Below, piece by piece: positions 1-11,205 of a stretch of 64,000 nucleotides of DNA. Positions within the stretch are counted from its first letter, which is position 1. Each line of letters begins with the position of its first letter. The stretch covers positions 45,883,627 through 45,947,626 of the forward strand of contig CM065703.1 of the NCBI GenBank assembly GCA_017654935.2, in the 5' to 3' direction. The stretch comes from Phymorhynchus buccinoides. Lineage: Eukaryota; Mollusca; Gastropoda; Neogastropoda; Raphitomidae. Made by a program: the position numbers and the translations under genes. The notes under the pieces were generated by a model, which worked only from the letters and a program-made list of their open reading frames with translations, made no database searches and had not been told where the DNA came from.

Positions 1-224
1 AATTATCTTCTTCTTCGAATTAGGGATGTTTATCCTGCCCCACGGCCACTCGTCATTCAGACCATTATTGGCGCACAGGATGCATGCTATGTGCCTTCGT
101 GCTATCCATTCCAGCACACACAGCCTACTCATACCGATTAGTGGAATGGGCTTTCACGTGCGTGCAAGATCTTGTGCATGAGTTCGCACACAGAACATCA
201 CTTTTAAGTTTCATCTGAAGGGAT

Positions 225-375
225 TTCCCCCCAACTGACGTCAGGTACTAATTTACACCTGGGTGGAGTGGGGAAAAAAGAGTAAAGTGCCTTTCCCAAG
301 GACATACCACTGCGACATGAGCTGGGTTCAAACCTGTGCACTCGCAAACCGCAAACTGGCTGTCCTATCCTTTTG
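225..375 (+). mobile_element. SINE-like fragment (tRNA-type B-box region)
   Basis: The stretch contains an AAGTGCCTTTCCCAAGGAC block followed by GGGTTCAAACC, which resembles a tRNA B box. This pairing is common in degenerate animal tRNA-derived SINEs. The same piece sits in the right inverted arm near 54530-54640. It is too decayed to assign to a named family. Confidence 0.5.
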
Positions 376-384
376 TCACTTTGA

Positions 385-600
385 ACAGACCCTTCCGCCT
401 TACCTCTCCAGTGCTCTTCACACCTACACTCCTTCCCACTCACTCAGGTCCTCAAACACAAAACTTCTGAAAGTTCCAAAACCAAATCTAAAATCATTTG
501 GTGACCGCAGTTTCAGTTTCAGTGACCCTGCTGTTTGGAATTCCCTCCCAGTCGATCACGGATCTCCGCCATGAACCAACTCTCTCTAGTTTCAAAGCTA
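385..600 (+). mobile_element. Non-LTR retrotransposon reverse-transcriptase tail (CR1/L2-like), fragment
   Basis: Translation gives PPYLSSALHTY, then SLRSSNTK, then DRSFSFSDPAVWNSLP. This is the usual C-terminal signature of CR1/L2-clade reverse transcriptases: PxYLxxLL, SLRSS and WNSLP. There is no catalytic domain and the frame stops soon after, so this is a dead 3' fragment. A copy lies in the right arm near 54240-54480. Clade assignment is from memory of family signatures. Confidence 0.7.
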
Positions 601-711
601 AACTCAAGACTCACAACTGTCAAAGCTCATTCGGTTTGTACATGTTTCCTTCTTGATCTTGTACCTGGGTGAATGATTCGGTAATAATGTCTTGCGTTAC
701 TGTGGGTGTAT

Positions 712-908
712 CAGTGAATGGGGCAAAGCCTAGCAGCAAATTTGAAGAGAATCGGGAGAGCGCGTCACTCTCAGAGCAGCGCCAACAGGAAACGGGGCCT
801 TGTAACTCCGCCTTTTCTTAACCGAATCACTTCAAATTTGCTGTATTCAGCGTTACCAATACTTGGCGTTACCGTTACTAGGCATTACCGGTACTCGGCG
901 TTGCGCTA
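712..908 (+). mobile_element. Helitron-like 3' end
   Basis: The segment carries CTTAACCGAATCACTTCAAA, then repeated GCGTTACCGGTACT-like units of about 16-17 bp, and ends GCGTTGCGCTAGT. The same ending occurs at 28130-28214 and, decayed, in the right arm near 53935-54000. A terminal CTAG preceded by short palindromic GTAC/GTTAC units suits a Helitron 3' end, but no replicase is present here. Confidence 0.45.
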
Positions 909-1679
909 GTTATTATTATTATTATTAAATCTGACGGATTACGAGCCAGCGACTCTAATCAACTTAGCCACAGCGACTCACTTGTGACTTAAGTGTCTCA
1001 GTAACAAGTACTTACCATATCTTGCAAACTCTACAACAGTACAAGACAATACTTTTTTTCTGCAGACTAAGACTGCTGTGCAAGGCATTTAGGTAATACT
1101 AATAGCCAGACCATCACCACCACCCCTCTTCCCCCCCTCCACACACCCCCCCCCCTTCCACCCCCTCAAGGTTGCACTGTTCCAGTCTTCAGTTCCTCAA
1201 CCAGGATCAAGACCAAATTAGCTTAGAATTTTCTATTTTTAATCGTAAATAACATGTATTTCTTTTCCCTCTTCTTCTTCTCCTTAGGCAGCCAACTTCA
1301 TCACGTTGAAGATTCTGCTGTGCTTTCGGGGGTAGTACGAAAAAGAAAGAAAGTAACAGCAAAGAATGAAAGATTAAGATAGAGTAGAAAGTGAAATAAG
1401 ATATTATGGGGAGAAGATAGAGCCCAAGTCAGCCGGGAACAACTGAAGTATCCGTAGATCATAATAATATACACCATTTATTATGTAGAACTAGAAGGGT
1501 AACCATGAGATTCAAAATGAAAGGAAGTTAGTCACATATTTGAAGATTTGATTCAAGGATAGAATAATCACACTAAATCAGTTATATAAAAAAAAGACAC
1601 CCTCCCACACCAAGGGGGGGGGGGGGGGGGGCGTGACAGAGGGGAAAGACAAGAGCTTAAAGTCATGCACGACTGTTGA

Positions 1680-1890
1680 ATGCCCCACATGATGCATGCA
1701 GAGTGTGTCATGCACGACCGTTAAGTCCCCCCAGGTCAGTCGGGGAAACTCGGGGCCCCACATGCTGCATGCAAAGGAGTATTTGTATTATGGGGACATG
1801 CATGACCGTAAGACCCCACATGCTGCATGCAAAGGAGTATTTGTATTTAGGGGACATGCATGACCGTAAGGCCGCACATGTTGCATGCAA
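1680..1890. repeat. GCATGC-rich tandem repeat, ~58-bp unit
   Basis: A unit containing CACATGCTGCATGCAAAGGA, TATTTGTATT and GGACATGCATGACCGTAAG recurs about three times, with a more distant copy before it. Short open frames across it are by-products of the repeat. The right arm carries the same array in reverse near 52905-53110. Confidence 0.8.
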
Positions 1891-1984
1891 CAAAAAACAA
1901 ACTAAAACAAAAGGGAGGAGGGGAATCTGTATTTAGGTGTGGGAATGCAGGGTGGGGAGGGGAGGGGGACAGAGGAATGGTTGT

Positions 1985-2110
1985 TTAGTAGAGATGCTTT
2001 CGAAGGCCCCTCTTGAAAGCCTCCAAAGACTGAACTGAGGCAACTTCTTCTCTCTCCTTTGTTTTTCTTCTTTTGTTTTGTTTTTCTTTCTCTCTTCGAC
2101 CTCTTCGCCC
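1985..2110 (-). mobile_element. Non-LTR retrotransposon C-terminal stub
   Basis: Minus-strand translation ends SLEAFKRGLRKHLY then stop, the familiar last residues of CR1/L2-type reverse transcriptases (LxxFKxxLKxHLF). Upstream coding sequence is replaced by pyrimidine-rich DNA. The 3' side runs into the inverted-repeat arm, so part of that arm may be this element's 3' UTR. Confidence 0.55.
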
Positions 2111-2496
2111 TTTCCAGTTGTAATAATGGTCAGATCTGACCTTGACAACTATATTGGAAGAAGAAGAAGAAGAAGCCATTCCACAGCGGAAAGAATGTGG
2201 ACTGTTTCTATGGCTAGGTATGTCATATGCAGCAGTGTGTGACATACCTTAAAGGGCCTTTTGTTTAGGATCTGGCAGACTCATAATCACATGAACACAA
2301 TTATCTTGACGACATCTGGTCTGACCAGAAACAAGCTACAGAAGTTGGAAGACGAATCTCAAAAGGTTCTTCTTCTTCTTTCTTTAAGCAACCACTATCA
2401 TCTTTTTGATAGTTCTGTTGTACTAAAGGGGACTTCCATCAGGCAGAAAGACTGCAAGCAAAAATGTAGCCGCCCGGATGGTCGGCCTCAATGTAA

Positions 2497-2616
2497 TGGG
2501 GGAGGTGGGGGGGGGGAGGGGGGGGAGAAGGGATGGAAGGTGGGTCCGGAGCATGGGAAGGGTAGGCGGGGTTGTGGAGGGAGGGATTGGGTGTGAATTG
2601 GGGAGGGGGGGGGGCG
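2497..2616. repeat. G-rich low-complexity tract
   Basis: Irregular runs of G with GGA, GGGG and GGGGGG blocks on the plus strand. Several G-runs in close spacing could form G-quadruplexes. No coding signal was seen. Confidence 0.7.
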
Positions 2617-2624
2617 CTGCTTAT

Positions 2625-2969
2625 TTAAATCCGGGACTTGAAGCCTTCCACTGAGGCTGATGTCACTGCCTCAGGTGGAAGGGAGTTCCAATCTCCGATG
2701 GTCCGAGGAAAGAAAGAGAACTTTCTGTAGCTCGTTTTGCAGGATGGAAGAAGGTAGGTAGACTGGTGTGACTGTCTTGTTTGTCTGGCTGTCCGATTGA
2801 GGGATGGGCTGTACGGGGTATTGATGGAAATGTCCCCATTATGAAGCTTGAAGAAGGCAGTCAGTCTGGAAGTGCGTCTTCTGTCGGCGAGTGGAGTCCA
2901 GTGCAGCTGATTGTACATGTTTTCCACGCTGGATGTCTGGTTGGTCGTCATTTGAAGCCAAACCAACAC
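2625..2969 (-). mobile_element. Non-LTR reverse-transcriptase C-terminal fragment
   Basis: Minus-strand translation contains LHWTPLADRRRTSRLTAFFK, then HNGDISI, then SFFPRTIGDWNSLPPEAV and SVEGFKSRI. This is the typical C-terminal tail of jockey-superfamily reverse transcriptases (LxWxxLxxRR, FFPRTIxxWNxLP). No palm domain lies upstream. It is a truncated, non-autonomous remnant. Confidence 0.85.
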
Positions 2970-2979
2970 GGCAACAATA

Positions 2980-4380
2980 AAATGACAATCTAAAATAAAC
3001 TTTATCTGGATCTGGATCAGGATCCTATGTAGGCTAGGTTAGGTTAGGTAAGGTGAGGATATAGGGACTAAACATAGCCGTTAGGCTTTCAAACGTCCCA
3101 CCCTTAATAATATAATTTATAATAATAATGTACAAGGTTTATCGTGCACTTAGGTTTTAGATAATCATTCATCACATTCGTATACATTGTCAAATTTTTA
3201 TAATAATATAATGTAGCGACGATCGTATTTGTGCCAGTCTCACACAGAGTTACGTCCCTTTCTTTAAATTTAAGCGAATCAAAAAATAATAAACCTTTCG
3301 AGTTTGCAAATGGGCCAAAATGGAAAAAGAATAATTTATTATAGTCGCTGCATTATCTTTACCATAAAATAAGTCGTAACGGGTTTACAGAGGATTCAGG
3401 TTCCTCGCTTTCAAGCTGAAATTTTCATCTTTCAGACAGATCACTGATCGGCGGTGCGGAGATTTACCGAGTTGAAAAGCGTTGACAGAATCAGTTGTCC
3501 GCTCGCTATCTAAGCCCACCGACCGCTAATAAGCAGTGGCGGGTGTAAGATGAAGCCTTCTAGTAATGTTCTCAAAGGTTTAAAAAAAATTCTACCGTGC
3601 CAATTTTTTCCTACATGCGCCGCTTTGAGCTTACCGATTTGGCGACAGTTTGCCTGTTTACTAACAAAAGGAGTGGCTTCCCTTGCGAATTGGAAACGAT
3701 CGTCAAACGCTGAATCTAACAATACTTTGCTCCACACCACCAACTTTATTAGGAAATCACTAATGTTTGCTTCGACGCCATAAATTTAAGCTTACGATGT
3801 TGCACACAATAATTTTTTGTGGTTTTAAACTTTTTGAAAATCGTTGGGAACAAAAATGTCTGCTACTGCGCGAGCCTGTCTCACGAGATGACGTCATGGG
3901 AAGACGCCATTACTGAAGCGAAAATAGTTTCTGTTCGATTCAAATACCAGTATCGTGAAAACCACAATATTTGAGAGTGTTTTTTCTTATAAAAAAATAT
4001 GCATAGTTTCTACAGGCAGTACTTGACTTTTGAATGCTTATTTTTCTGTAAATTAATCGAGTTTTGTGGAACTTTCAATCATCTTGATTCTTGGAAGGAA
4101 TTTGCAACAAAAATGTCTCTTCAGCCTTGTATCGGCATTGTATGAAGAAATAGACCAATGTTTCGATAAATCACGCCAGTTATTGACAGAAAACGCATTT
4201 TTCCAGCAAGTTAACTATTTTTATCTCATGTCATAGCAATTACTCTGAGAATTGCTTAAACAATTTTTTTTATTCACGTCGCTATATAATGATATCAGAT
4301 ATATTCCCAGTCGTCTAATACTAGTATTTAGAAAATGTTAGTTCAAATGTGAGGAACATACACAAATTTAAAAAATAATA
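2980..4380. other. No gene recognised; AT-rich spacer
   Basis: The first 40 bases include an AATAAACTTTATCTGGATC-type stretch that looks like a LINE 3' terminus with a short TGGATC tail. The rest is AT-rich with open frames below about 80 codons. These show no recognisable domain. If the PFDN5 exon 1 at 4397-4495 is transcribed on the minus strand, this would be the start of its intron. Confidence 0.6.
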
Positions 4381-4396
4381 TTGTTAATTATTCAAC

Positions 4397-4495
4397 CTGC
4401 TCTAGTTGTTGTGAGAGCTGGTTGAGCTGCTGCAGAGGCAGCTGGCTGATGTCGATTTGCTGCGCTCCGCCGCTGTTGCCTTTGCTGGACGCCAT
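4397..4495 (-). CDS. PFDN5: Prefoldin subunit 5, exon 1 (orientation opposite to exons 2-5)
   Basis: The minus strand reads 33 codons from an ATG. It starts MASSKGNSGGAQQIDI and continues into SQLPLQQLNQLSQQLEQ, then a GT donor. The QIDISQLPLQQLxQLxxQLEQ pattern matches the N-terminal helix of prefoldin subunit 5, an alpha-type subunit of the hexameric cytosolic co-chaperone that hands unfolded actin and tubulin to CCT/TRiC. The exon ends in phase 0, exactly the phase needed by exon 2 at 55239, where the protein continues EIEFFTSSL. The problem is strand: exons 2-5 lie on the plus strand 51 kb away. Flipping the DNA between the inverted arms would restore a normal gene. Alternatively this exon belongs to a second PFDN5 copy whose remaining exons lie left of the window. 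Confidence 0.85.
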
Positions 4496-4522
4496 GCTTG
4501 CACTTGTTTCGTTGGTAGCACT

Positions 4523-4530
4523 CCGGAAGT
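4523..4530 (+). promoter_or_regulatory. ETS-type site upstream of PFDN5 exon 1
   Basis: CCGGAAGT is a perfect ETS-family core and sits 28 bp upstream of the exon 1 ATG. Such sites are common in housekeeping-gene promoters. It is read from sequence only; occupancy is unknown. Confidence 0.4.
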
Positions 4531-4818
4531 AGCAAATATGATAGTGTCTATTTGACGGAATGCATCAAAATGATCTCTGTCTCAGTGTCTGTCTCTCTTT
4601 CTCTTTGTAGTACATGTAGTAGTTAATAGGGACAAAACCATCGACGTAAAGAGAAGAGACTGCGCGAGCCAGCAGTAAACTACACAGTAAAACTGATGCC
4701 ACAGCAGGCAGTTGGGATGTAGGATCTTGGCGCCGCTAACTGGGTGCTGTTTATACTCTGTTGATAGTAGACGAGAGTGTGTGCGTTCCTTATGCACGCG
4801 TTTTAACATTTTATATCG

Positions 4819-4821
<3 letters not shown>

Positions 4822-4885
<64 letters not shown>

Positions 4886-4926
4886 CGCGTGTGCGTGCGT
4901 GTGCGTGTTTGTGTGTGAGAGAGAGC

Positions 4927-4971
<45 letters not shown>

Positions 4972-5033
4972 GACAAACAGACGGAGAGAGACAATCAAAC
5001 TAGTACTTCAGTTAAAATGTGCGTGTGCGCGCT

Positions 5034-5108
<75 letters not shown>

Positions 5109-5109
5109 C

Positions 5110-5156
<47 letters not shown>

Positions 5157-5251
5157 CTGTGTGTGCGTGTGAGATAGAGAAAGGGTGAGACAGAAAGAGA
5201 GAAACTGCAGAGAGAAACAAATTGTTTGGGCTGAAATCCATATGCGTGTGC

Positions 5252-5329
<78 letters not shown>

Positions 5330-5344
5330 TGTGTGTGTGTGTGT

Positions 5345-5394
<50 letters not shown>

Positions 5395-5441
5395 GACAAT
5401 CAAACTAACAGTTTGCAGCAAAAATGCGCGCGTGCGCGCTC

Positions 5442-5536
<95 letters not shown>

Positions 5537-5575
5537 TGCGTGCGTGCGTGCGTGCGCGCGCACGCGCGTGTGTGT

Positions 5576-5661
<86 letters not shown>
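4822..5661. repeat. Compound microsatellite cluster (TG, GA, GACA, GATA)
   Basis: Four (TG)n tracts near 4822-4880, 5036-5171, 5257-5344 and 5443-5590 alternate with (GA)n at 4916-4951, (GACA)n at 4951-4971, (GATA)n at 5344-5394 and a long (GA)n at 5588-5661. Reading frames across it are Cys-Val, Thr-His, Ser-Leu or Arg-Glu dipeptide artefacts. A short direct duplication near 4990 and 5394 (GAGACAATCAAACTA) shows that the blocks arose partly by segmental duplication. Confidence 0.95.
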
Positions 5662-6587
<926 letters not shown>

Positions 6588-6664
6588 ATTTCTAAACATT
6601 TGGCTTCTTTTGTTGACTAGTGTAAAAATACGAACAAAAAGACATGAAAGACAAATTAAAGCTG

Positions 6665-7410
6665 TTATGCGTAGGTATGAGGATTTGTTTTTATTTTGTC
6701 ATGTGTAGCCTATGTGCTTACATTTTCGATTGATGCATTTTTAAGATTAGTATGTAAAGTGGGCTTAGGTTTGATTTTATTATGTGTATCGGCTTTAAAT
6801 TTAAATTGTGATATGATACGAGTATGTAAAGTAGGATTAGTCTTGATTTTGTGATGAGTATAGGCTAAGTTTTACTTATGTGCATGTTAATTATGAGTAT
6901 TATAGAGTAGGATTAGGCTTGATTTCGTCATGTGTATGTTTTTGCTTTTCAATATGTGTATCCGCATGCAAACAATATGACTAGGTCTGCTTTTGATACG
7001 TGTGTGCGTTTACCTCTTAATTTGTGCATGTTAAAAAAATGAATAATGTAATGTAGGAATAGGTTTCATGTTGCCATGGGTAAATGTATTTACATTTTAA
7101 ATTGTGTATGCTAAGATGAGTAGGTCAAGTAATACTATGTTTCACTTTATTATGTGCATGGGTGTCTTTTCAAATAAGTACATTTTAATGATGAGTATAT
7201 AGGCATAAAGTATGATTAAGGGTTGTTTTGTTGTTGTTGTTTTCATATGTTTGTGCACTTCTCAATTTCTGAATGTTAAAGATGAGTGTAAAAACTAGGA
7301 TTGGGTTTTATTTTCCCGTGTGTATGCGCTTACTTCCCAAATTTGGAATGCTAACAATGAGTATAGTCAATAATAATAGGTTTGATTTTGTTATTGATGT
7401 GTTACGATAT
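6665..7410 (+). repeat. Degenerate ~75-85-bp tandem repeat
   Basis: A pattern of AGGATTAGG, TTTGATTTT, TATGTGTATG, CTTACTTTT-like, then AATTTGTGTATG, TTAA and GATGAGTAT recurs about nine times with heavy divergence. It is followed at 7490-7556 by a block that looks like a LINE 3' end (GGGCTGGATGTAAAAAAGC, then ACCCTCTATAAATAAAATTC). I infer an old tandem expansion in or beside a LINE 3' UTR. Confidence 0.6.
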
Positions 7411-7489
7411 AGGGATGTATTTTGCATGCTTTATATTACTTTGTCTGTGCCTATTTCGTTTTCCATTTTCTACTTTTATAATGTATTTT

Positions 7490-7556
7490 GTCCAGAGGGC
7501 TGGATGTAAAAAAGCATGTTATTGCTTACTCTATTACCCTCTATAAATAAAATTCA
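7490..7556 (+). mobile_element. LINE 3' end
   Basis: The GAGGGCTGGATGTAAAAAAGC block, a TTGCTTACTCTA block and ACCCTCTATAAATAAAATTC mirror the 3' end at 8098-8157. This is a shared 3' terminus of a local non-LTR family. It is followed by pyrimidine-rich microsatellite. Confidence 0.6.
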
Positions 7557-7619
7557 TTCATCCCCCCCTCTCTCTCTCGCTCTCTCTCCCCCCCCCCCTC
7601 TCTCTCTCTCTAAAACATA

Positions 7620-8157
7620 TATACAACATCACATATTAATCTCTCTTGTGTAGCTTCTGAACTGTATTACTTTTTTTCTTTTTTTAAAATGTTTATTCAT
7701 GACATGGTTAATTTGTACATAAATCTTGTTTTTAAACATGAGCTTTTTTTTTTTTGGTTGTTGTTTTTTTTTTTTTTGTTCATTTAAGGGGGGGGGGGGG
7801 GGGGGGGAGAAGATGGAGGAAGAAGTAATTTCTTGTGTTTTGATGATGTCATACTCATAATGCATTGTTTAGATTGTTGTTGTTTCTTCCTCCACAATGT
7901 TTTTCCTGATTCTTGTGAATTAATTGCTTTTTAGTTCATATGATTACTGTGCTGTGTGCGAGGTTGGTGGTGGGTGGGTGGGGTGGGGGGGGGGAGCGGA
8001 GATGGGTGTATGGAAGTGTAGTTTTGTTGTTGTTGTTTTTCCTGTTGATTTTGTTCGTTAATTGAAGTTTTAATTATACTTTTCTTCTTTTGTTTCGAGG
8101 GCAAGATGTAAACAAGCCCATTGTGTGCTTATTCTTTTCCCTCAATAAACAAATGTT
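7620..8157 (+). mobile_element. 3' UTR of a non-LTR retrotransposon (same family as 28216-28990)
   Basis: The segment from TAGCTTCTGAAC through the poly-T/poly-G tract, GATGATGTCATACTCATAATGC and TTTTTCCTGATTCTTGTGAA matches, in the same element order, the minus strand 28500 to 28216. It ends GGGCAAGATGTAAACAAGCC with CCCTCAATAAAC, a LINE-like 3' end with a polyadenylation-type signal. No coding sequence remains, so the copy is strongly 5'-truncated. Confidence 0.75.
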
Positions 8158-8169
8158 TCAAAAGTTTCT

Positions 8170-8399
8170 CTCCTTCACTCTCTCACCTCTCTCTCTCTCT
8201 CTCTCTCTCTCTCTGGATCTGGATTGTGTACGTTGTAGGAGCCCATGAAGGCTATATACACAACGGATTTGGAGAGCGCATTGAGAGTTACAATTGATGC
8301 CTTGATGGTAATGACACAAAGGATTTGAAATTAATGTTTTGATGTTTGACATTAACTTGATTAAGGCTTTACAAATTTCTGTCTTGATGGTAATGACAA

Positions 8400-8460
<61 letters not shown>
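8170..8460. repeat. Two (CT)n tracts flanking a non-coding spacer
   Basis: CT runs lie at about 8183-8212 and 8402-8458. Between them CTTGATGGTAATGACA occurs twice, so the spacer is itself partly duplicated. Confidence 0.75.
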
Positions 8461-8817
8461 TATTCTCTTAAACAGGATCGAGTTTCACAAGGGCTAACGT
8501 TACGTAGCGTGAGCGCAAATCGGCAAAAACGGTACTAAGAAACACATCTTTCGCCGACCTTTGCCAAAAACGTTTTGTGACTACTCCGATACTAGTCGTG
8601 GCGAACTATCACATGACTAGCATGGAGTGAATACATTTCTTGCTGTCGATTGGTCCATTACAGTTTGCTTAAAATAATAAAATATTTTGACCAATCAGAC
8701 AAGAGCTTGTAATATTCTTCCGCAAACGCTTTCTACAGTGTTTCTTAGGCCCCGTTTGGCGTAAGCGTTGTTCGCTCGGCGACCGTTATCTAGAGAAACT
8801 CGCCCCAGGTGTAACCT

Positions 8818-8981
8818 GTCACGGGAAATATTGGAATCCGGGAAAATTCCGATTTGTCCCGAGTTTGGGACAATTCGGAATCTTCCCGGGAAAATTTGGA
8901 ATTCTGATATTTCCCGGATTGGTCTCGGTAAAATTCGGAATTCGGAACTTTTCCCGGGAAAATTCCGAATTTTCCCAAGCT
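8818..8981 (+). repeat. GGGAAAATTCCG-rich short interspersed repeat, copy 1
   Basis: It begins GTCACGGGAAATATTGG and ends AATTTTCCCAAGC. It is built from iterated, partly palindromic CCCGGGAAAATTCCGAAT-like motifs. A shorter copy in opposite orientation with the same ends lies at 10181-10275. Many units fit the kappa-B pattern GGGRNWYYCC, which may be coincidence. No coding capacity. Confidence 0.75.
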
Positions 8982-9284
8982 TACAACAAAGGTAAATGAA
9001 TGTGTGAGAGAGAGAAACTTGAAACCTGAAATGTTTAATGAGGATGAACTGAATAAGCATAACATCATGAAGAATGACGATAGGAATATTAATAAACAAA
9101 AGTAATAAAATGTATAATAATAATGATGATAATGATAATAAACAGCAATATCCAAATGATTCATAATGCTGTATGCAACAGTCAAATATAACTAAATCCA
9201 AGCAATATAAAACATAAATCAGAACACATGTTGATAAAGTTAAGCTTACATCCAACCATACGCACTTACGCTCGTACAAACACA

Positions 9285-9504
9285 AGTAGGGGAAGACGGG
9301 GTAAAAAGCGCATGGGCGGGTAAGAAGCCCACCCCAATTATCTCATGAAATAAAGAAAATGTCAGTCAAATTTGCCCATGAGACGAATGCTAGACATTAA
9401 GGCTCGTCTCATGGGCAAAATGAGACTGAAATTTGCTTCATTTCATGAGATAATTGGGGTGGGCTTCTTACCCGCCCATGCGCTTTTTACCCCGTCTTCC
9501 CCTA

Positions 9505-9506
<2 letters not shown>
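9285..9506. mobile_element. MITE with ~65-bp terminal inverted repeats
   Basis: The left end AGTAGGGGAAGACGGGGT and the following bases, down to AATTATCTCATGAAAT, are repeated in inverse at the right end (ACCCCGTCTTCCCCTACT). A second internal inverted pair (TTTGCCCATGAGACGA and its complement) makes nearly the whole 222 bp one hairpin. No transposase. Target duplication is unclear because the right flank is a CA microsatellite. Confidence 0.9.
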
Positions 9507-9507
<1 letters not shown>

Positions 9508-9557
<50 letters not shown>

Positions 9558-9617
9558 CCTATATTATGAGAGAGAGAGACATATAGACAGACAGGCACAG
9601 AGAGAGAGGGGGGGGGT

Positions 9618-9699
<82 letters not shown>
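9508..9699. repeat. (CA)n and (GA)n microsatellites
   Basis: CA runs to about 9555, abutting the MITE end. GA runs from about 9622 to 9699. Predicted dipeptide ORFs here are artefacts. Confidence 0.95.
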
Positions 9700-9702
<3 letters not shown>

Positions 9703-9849
9703 TTTTATTGTCTCGCAGTGTGAAGCGAAGCAACACGACATTGTAATTCATATTTATACATATGAACCGGTGAGACAGACAGACAGGCAGCGAGGTAGAT
9801 GAAGAGATGTGCCCTCGCACAATGTTAGTGTCCTCTCCTTTTTGTTATA

Positions 9850-10800
9850 AAAAAACCCCCACTTTGCAAAACATTATGGAACACCCGCAAAGAACGTTTT
9901 GTCATGGAAAGGTATCGTTAGAATCTTATATAAATTTATACACTATTTATATTTCATGTAGTAATTTACCATTAAAACATTTCATTCTTAGCTGTATTTG
10001 ATGTGAAATATTCGACATATAAGATACGAATCCATAATTGATAATTAGGTATGCTTGTGCACGAGTTCCTAATGTATTTGTGTTAAGTGCATTGTGATCA
10101 CTACAAAATAATTTAGACTCTATATTTTTGTTTTCATTAAAAACTGATTTATTTCGTTTTGTATGGCATGCAGCTATTTGCTTGGGAAAATTCGGAATCT
10201 TCCCGGGAAAAATCGGAATTCTGATTTTTCAAGGGAAGATTCGGAATTTTCCCGGATTCCGAATTTTCCCGTGACATAATCATGTGATTTTCAAAAAAAG
10301 TTTGGCAGAAGTTCAAAGTATCATAGATTGTAGAATTGACATTGTGTGTGTTATCGTTCATGTATGGCTAAAGGGTTTACATTCAGCATGAAGCATAATT
10401 AAATGTTCATATTGAATGAGAACGGCACACACTGGCGAACACGCTTTTGATTCCTTTATTTCTTAATTCCACTTCTATTTGTATTTTAAATCAGAACCCC
10501 CCTCCATTTTGCTTTGTTTGTAATTTGGGCATGGGGCATGTAGCAATATTGAGCACCCCTGCTCATATTTGAAACATTGGTACTCAATATTGCTTCCGAT
10601 GATGCTAATTTGAGTTTTTTTGCAAATCACAAAAGTTGCATTATTTCGGTTATCTTTAACTTCATTAAAAAAAAAGGATGTGTTGAAAATGAAGTATGTG
10701 GTGTTTCTGACTTGCTGAGATGCTATCGGCAAAATTCTGTGCTGACGTTTCATGAATAATGGAGCTTAAAGTTAAGGTGATCAGATATGCTGCAGTTCCC
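9850..10800. other. No gene recognised
   Basis: AT-rich DNA holding the short repeat listed at 10181-10275. Open frames of 60-92 codons show no domain. Confidence 0.55.
10181..10275 (-). repeat. GGGAAAATTCCG-rich short interspersed repeat, copy 2 (inverted, shorter)
   Basis: It begins GCTTGGGAAAATTCGG and ends GAATTTTCCCGTGAC, the exact reverse of the ends of the copy at 8818-8981, with about 70 bp missing inside. The shared ends show a discrete element family rather than random low complexity. Confidence 0.75.
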
Positions 10801-11205
10801 TTAAACGCTAGAAATGCCCATTATTATTATTATTATTATTATTATGATGATGATGATGATAATGGATGCCATGTATCCCAGGTCGACCCAGTCCCTGGCT
10901 CGGATGATGTATGGCCAGTCATGACTACGTAAGTCTACACGCAGTGAACATACATCGATTTCCAGTTTGCATCGATTTCCAGCCAATAGCGATTGATCAT
11001 CGCAATTATCATGTGTGTGATACGATCTTCGGCCACTACTAGGTACGGAACTACAATACAGACCGCCCCCCCCCCCCCCCAGTTGCCTGTTCACCCCCAC
11101 CCACCCCTCCACGCGCACACACACGCATACACCACATGTATGCACGCACGTACACCCCATACACAGACGCGCTCACGCACACACACTCGTTCGTCACACA
11201 GTGTT

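Larger units (their letters stand above)
1..1987. repeat. Left arm of a ~2-kb inverted repeat
   Basis: Read on the minus strand, this stretch matches 52810-54988 almost end to end. Shared landmarks, in order, are the purine-rich block near 1910-1985, the GCATGC-rich tandem repeat, the poly-G tract, the AC/CT-rich block near 1120-1160, the GTTACC-type motifs near 850-905, a LINE tail, a SINE-like piece and the end beginning near base 1. The arms differ by many small changes and one larger replacement near 110-160. The arm may continue left of the window. It lies next to the PFDN5 exon 1 found on the minus strand, and the other arm lies just before PFDN5 exon 2. Confidence 0.9.

Noticed and set aside
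3510..3783. Two opposite 77-codon frames
   Set aside because: Mirror-strand overlap in AT-rich DNA with no domain.
8485..8763. Possible DNA transposon with ends around ACTAAGAAACAC and GTGTTTCTTAGG
   Set aside because: The inverted match is short and imperfect and no target duplication is visible.
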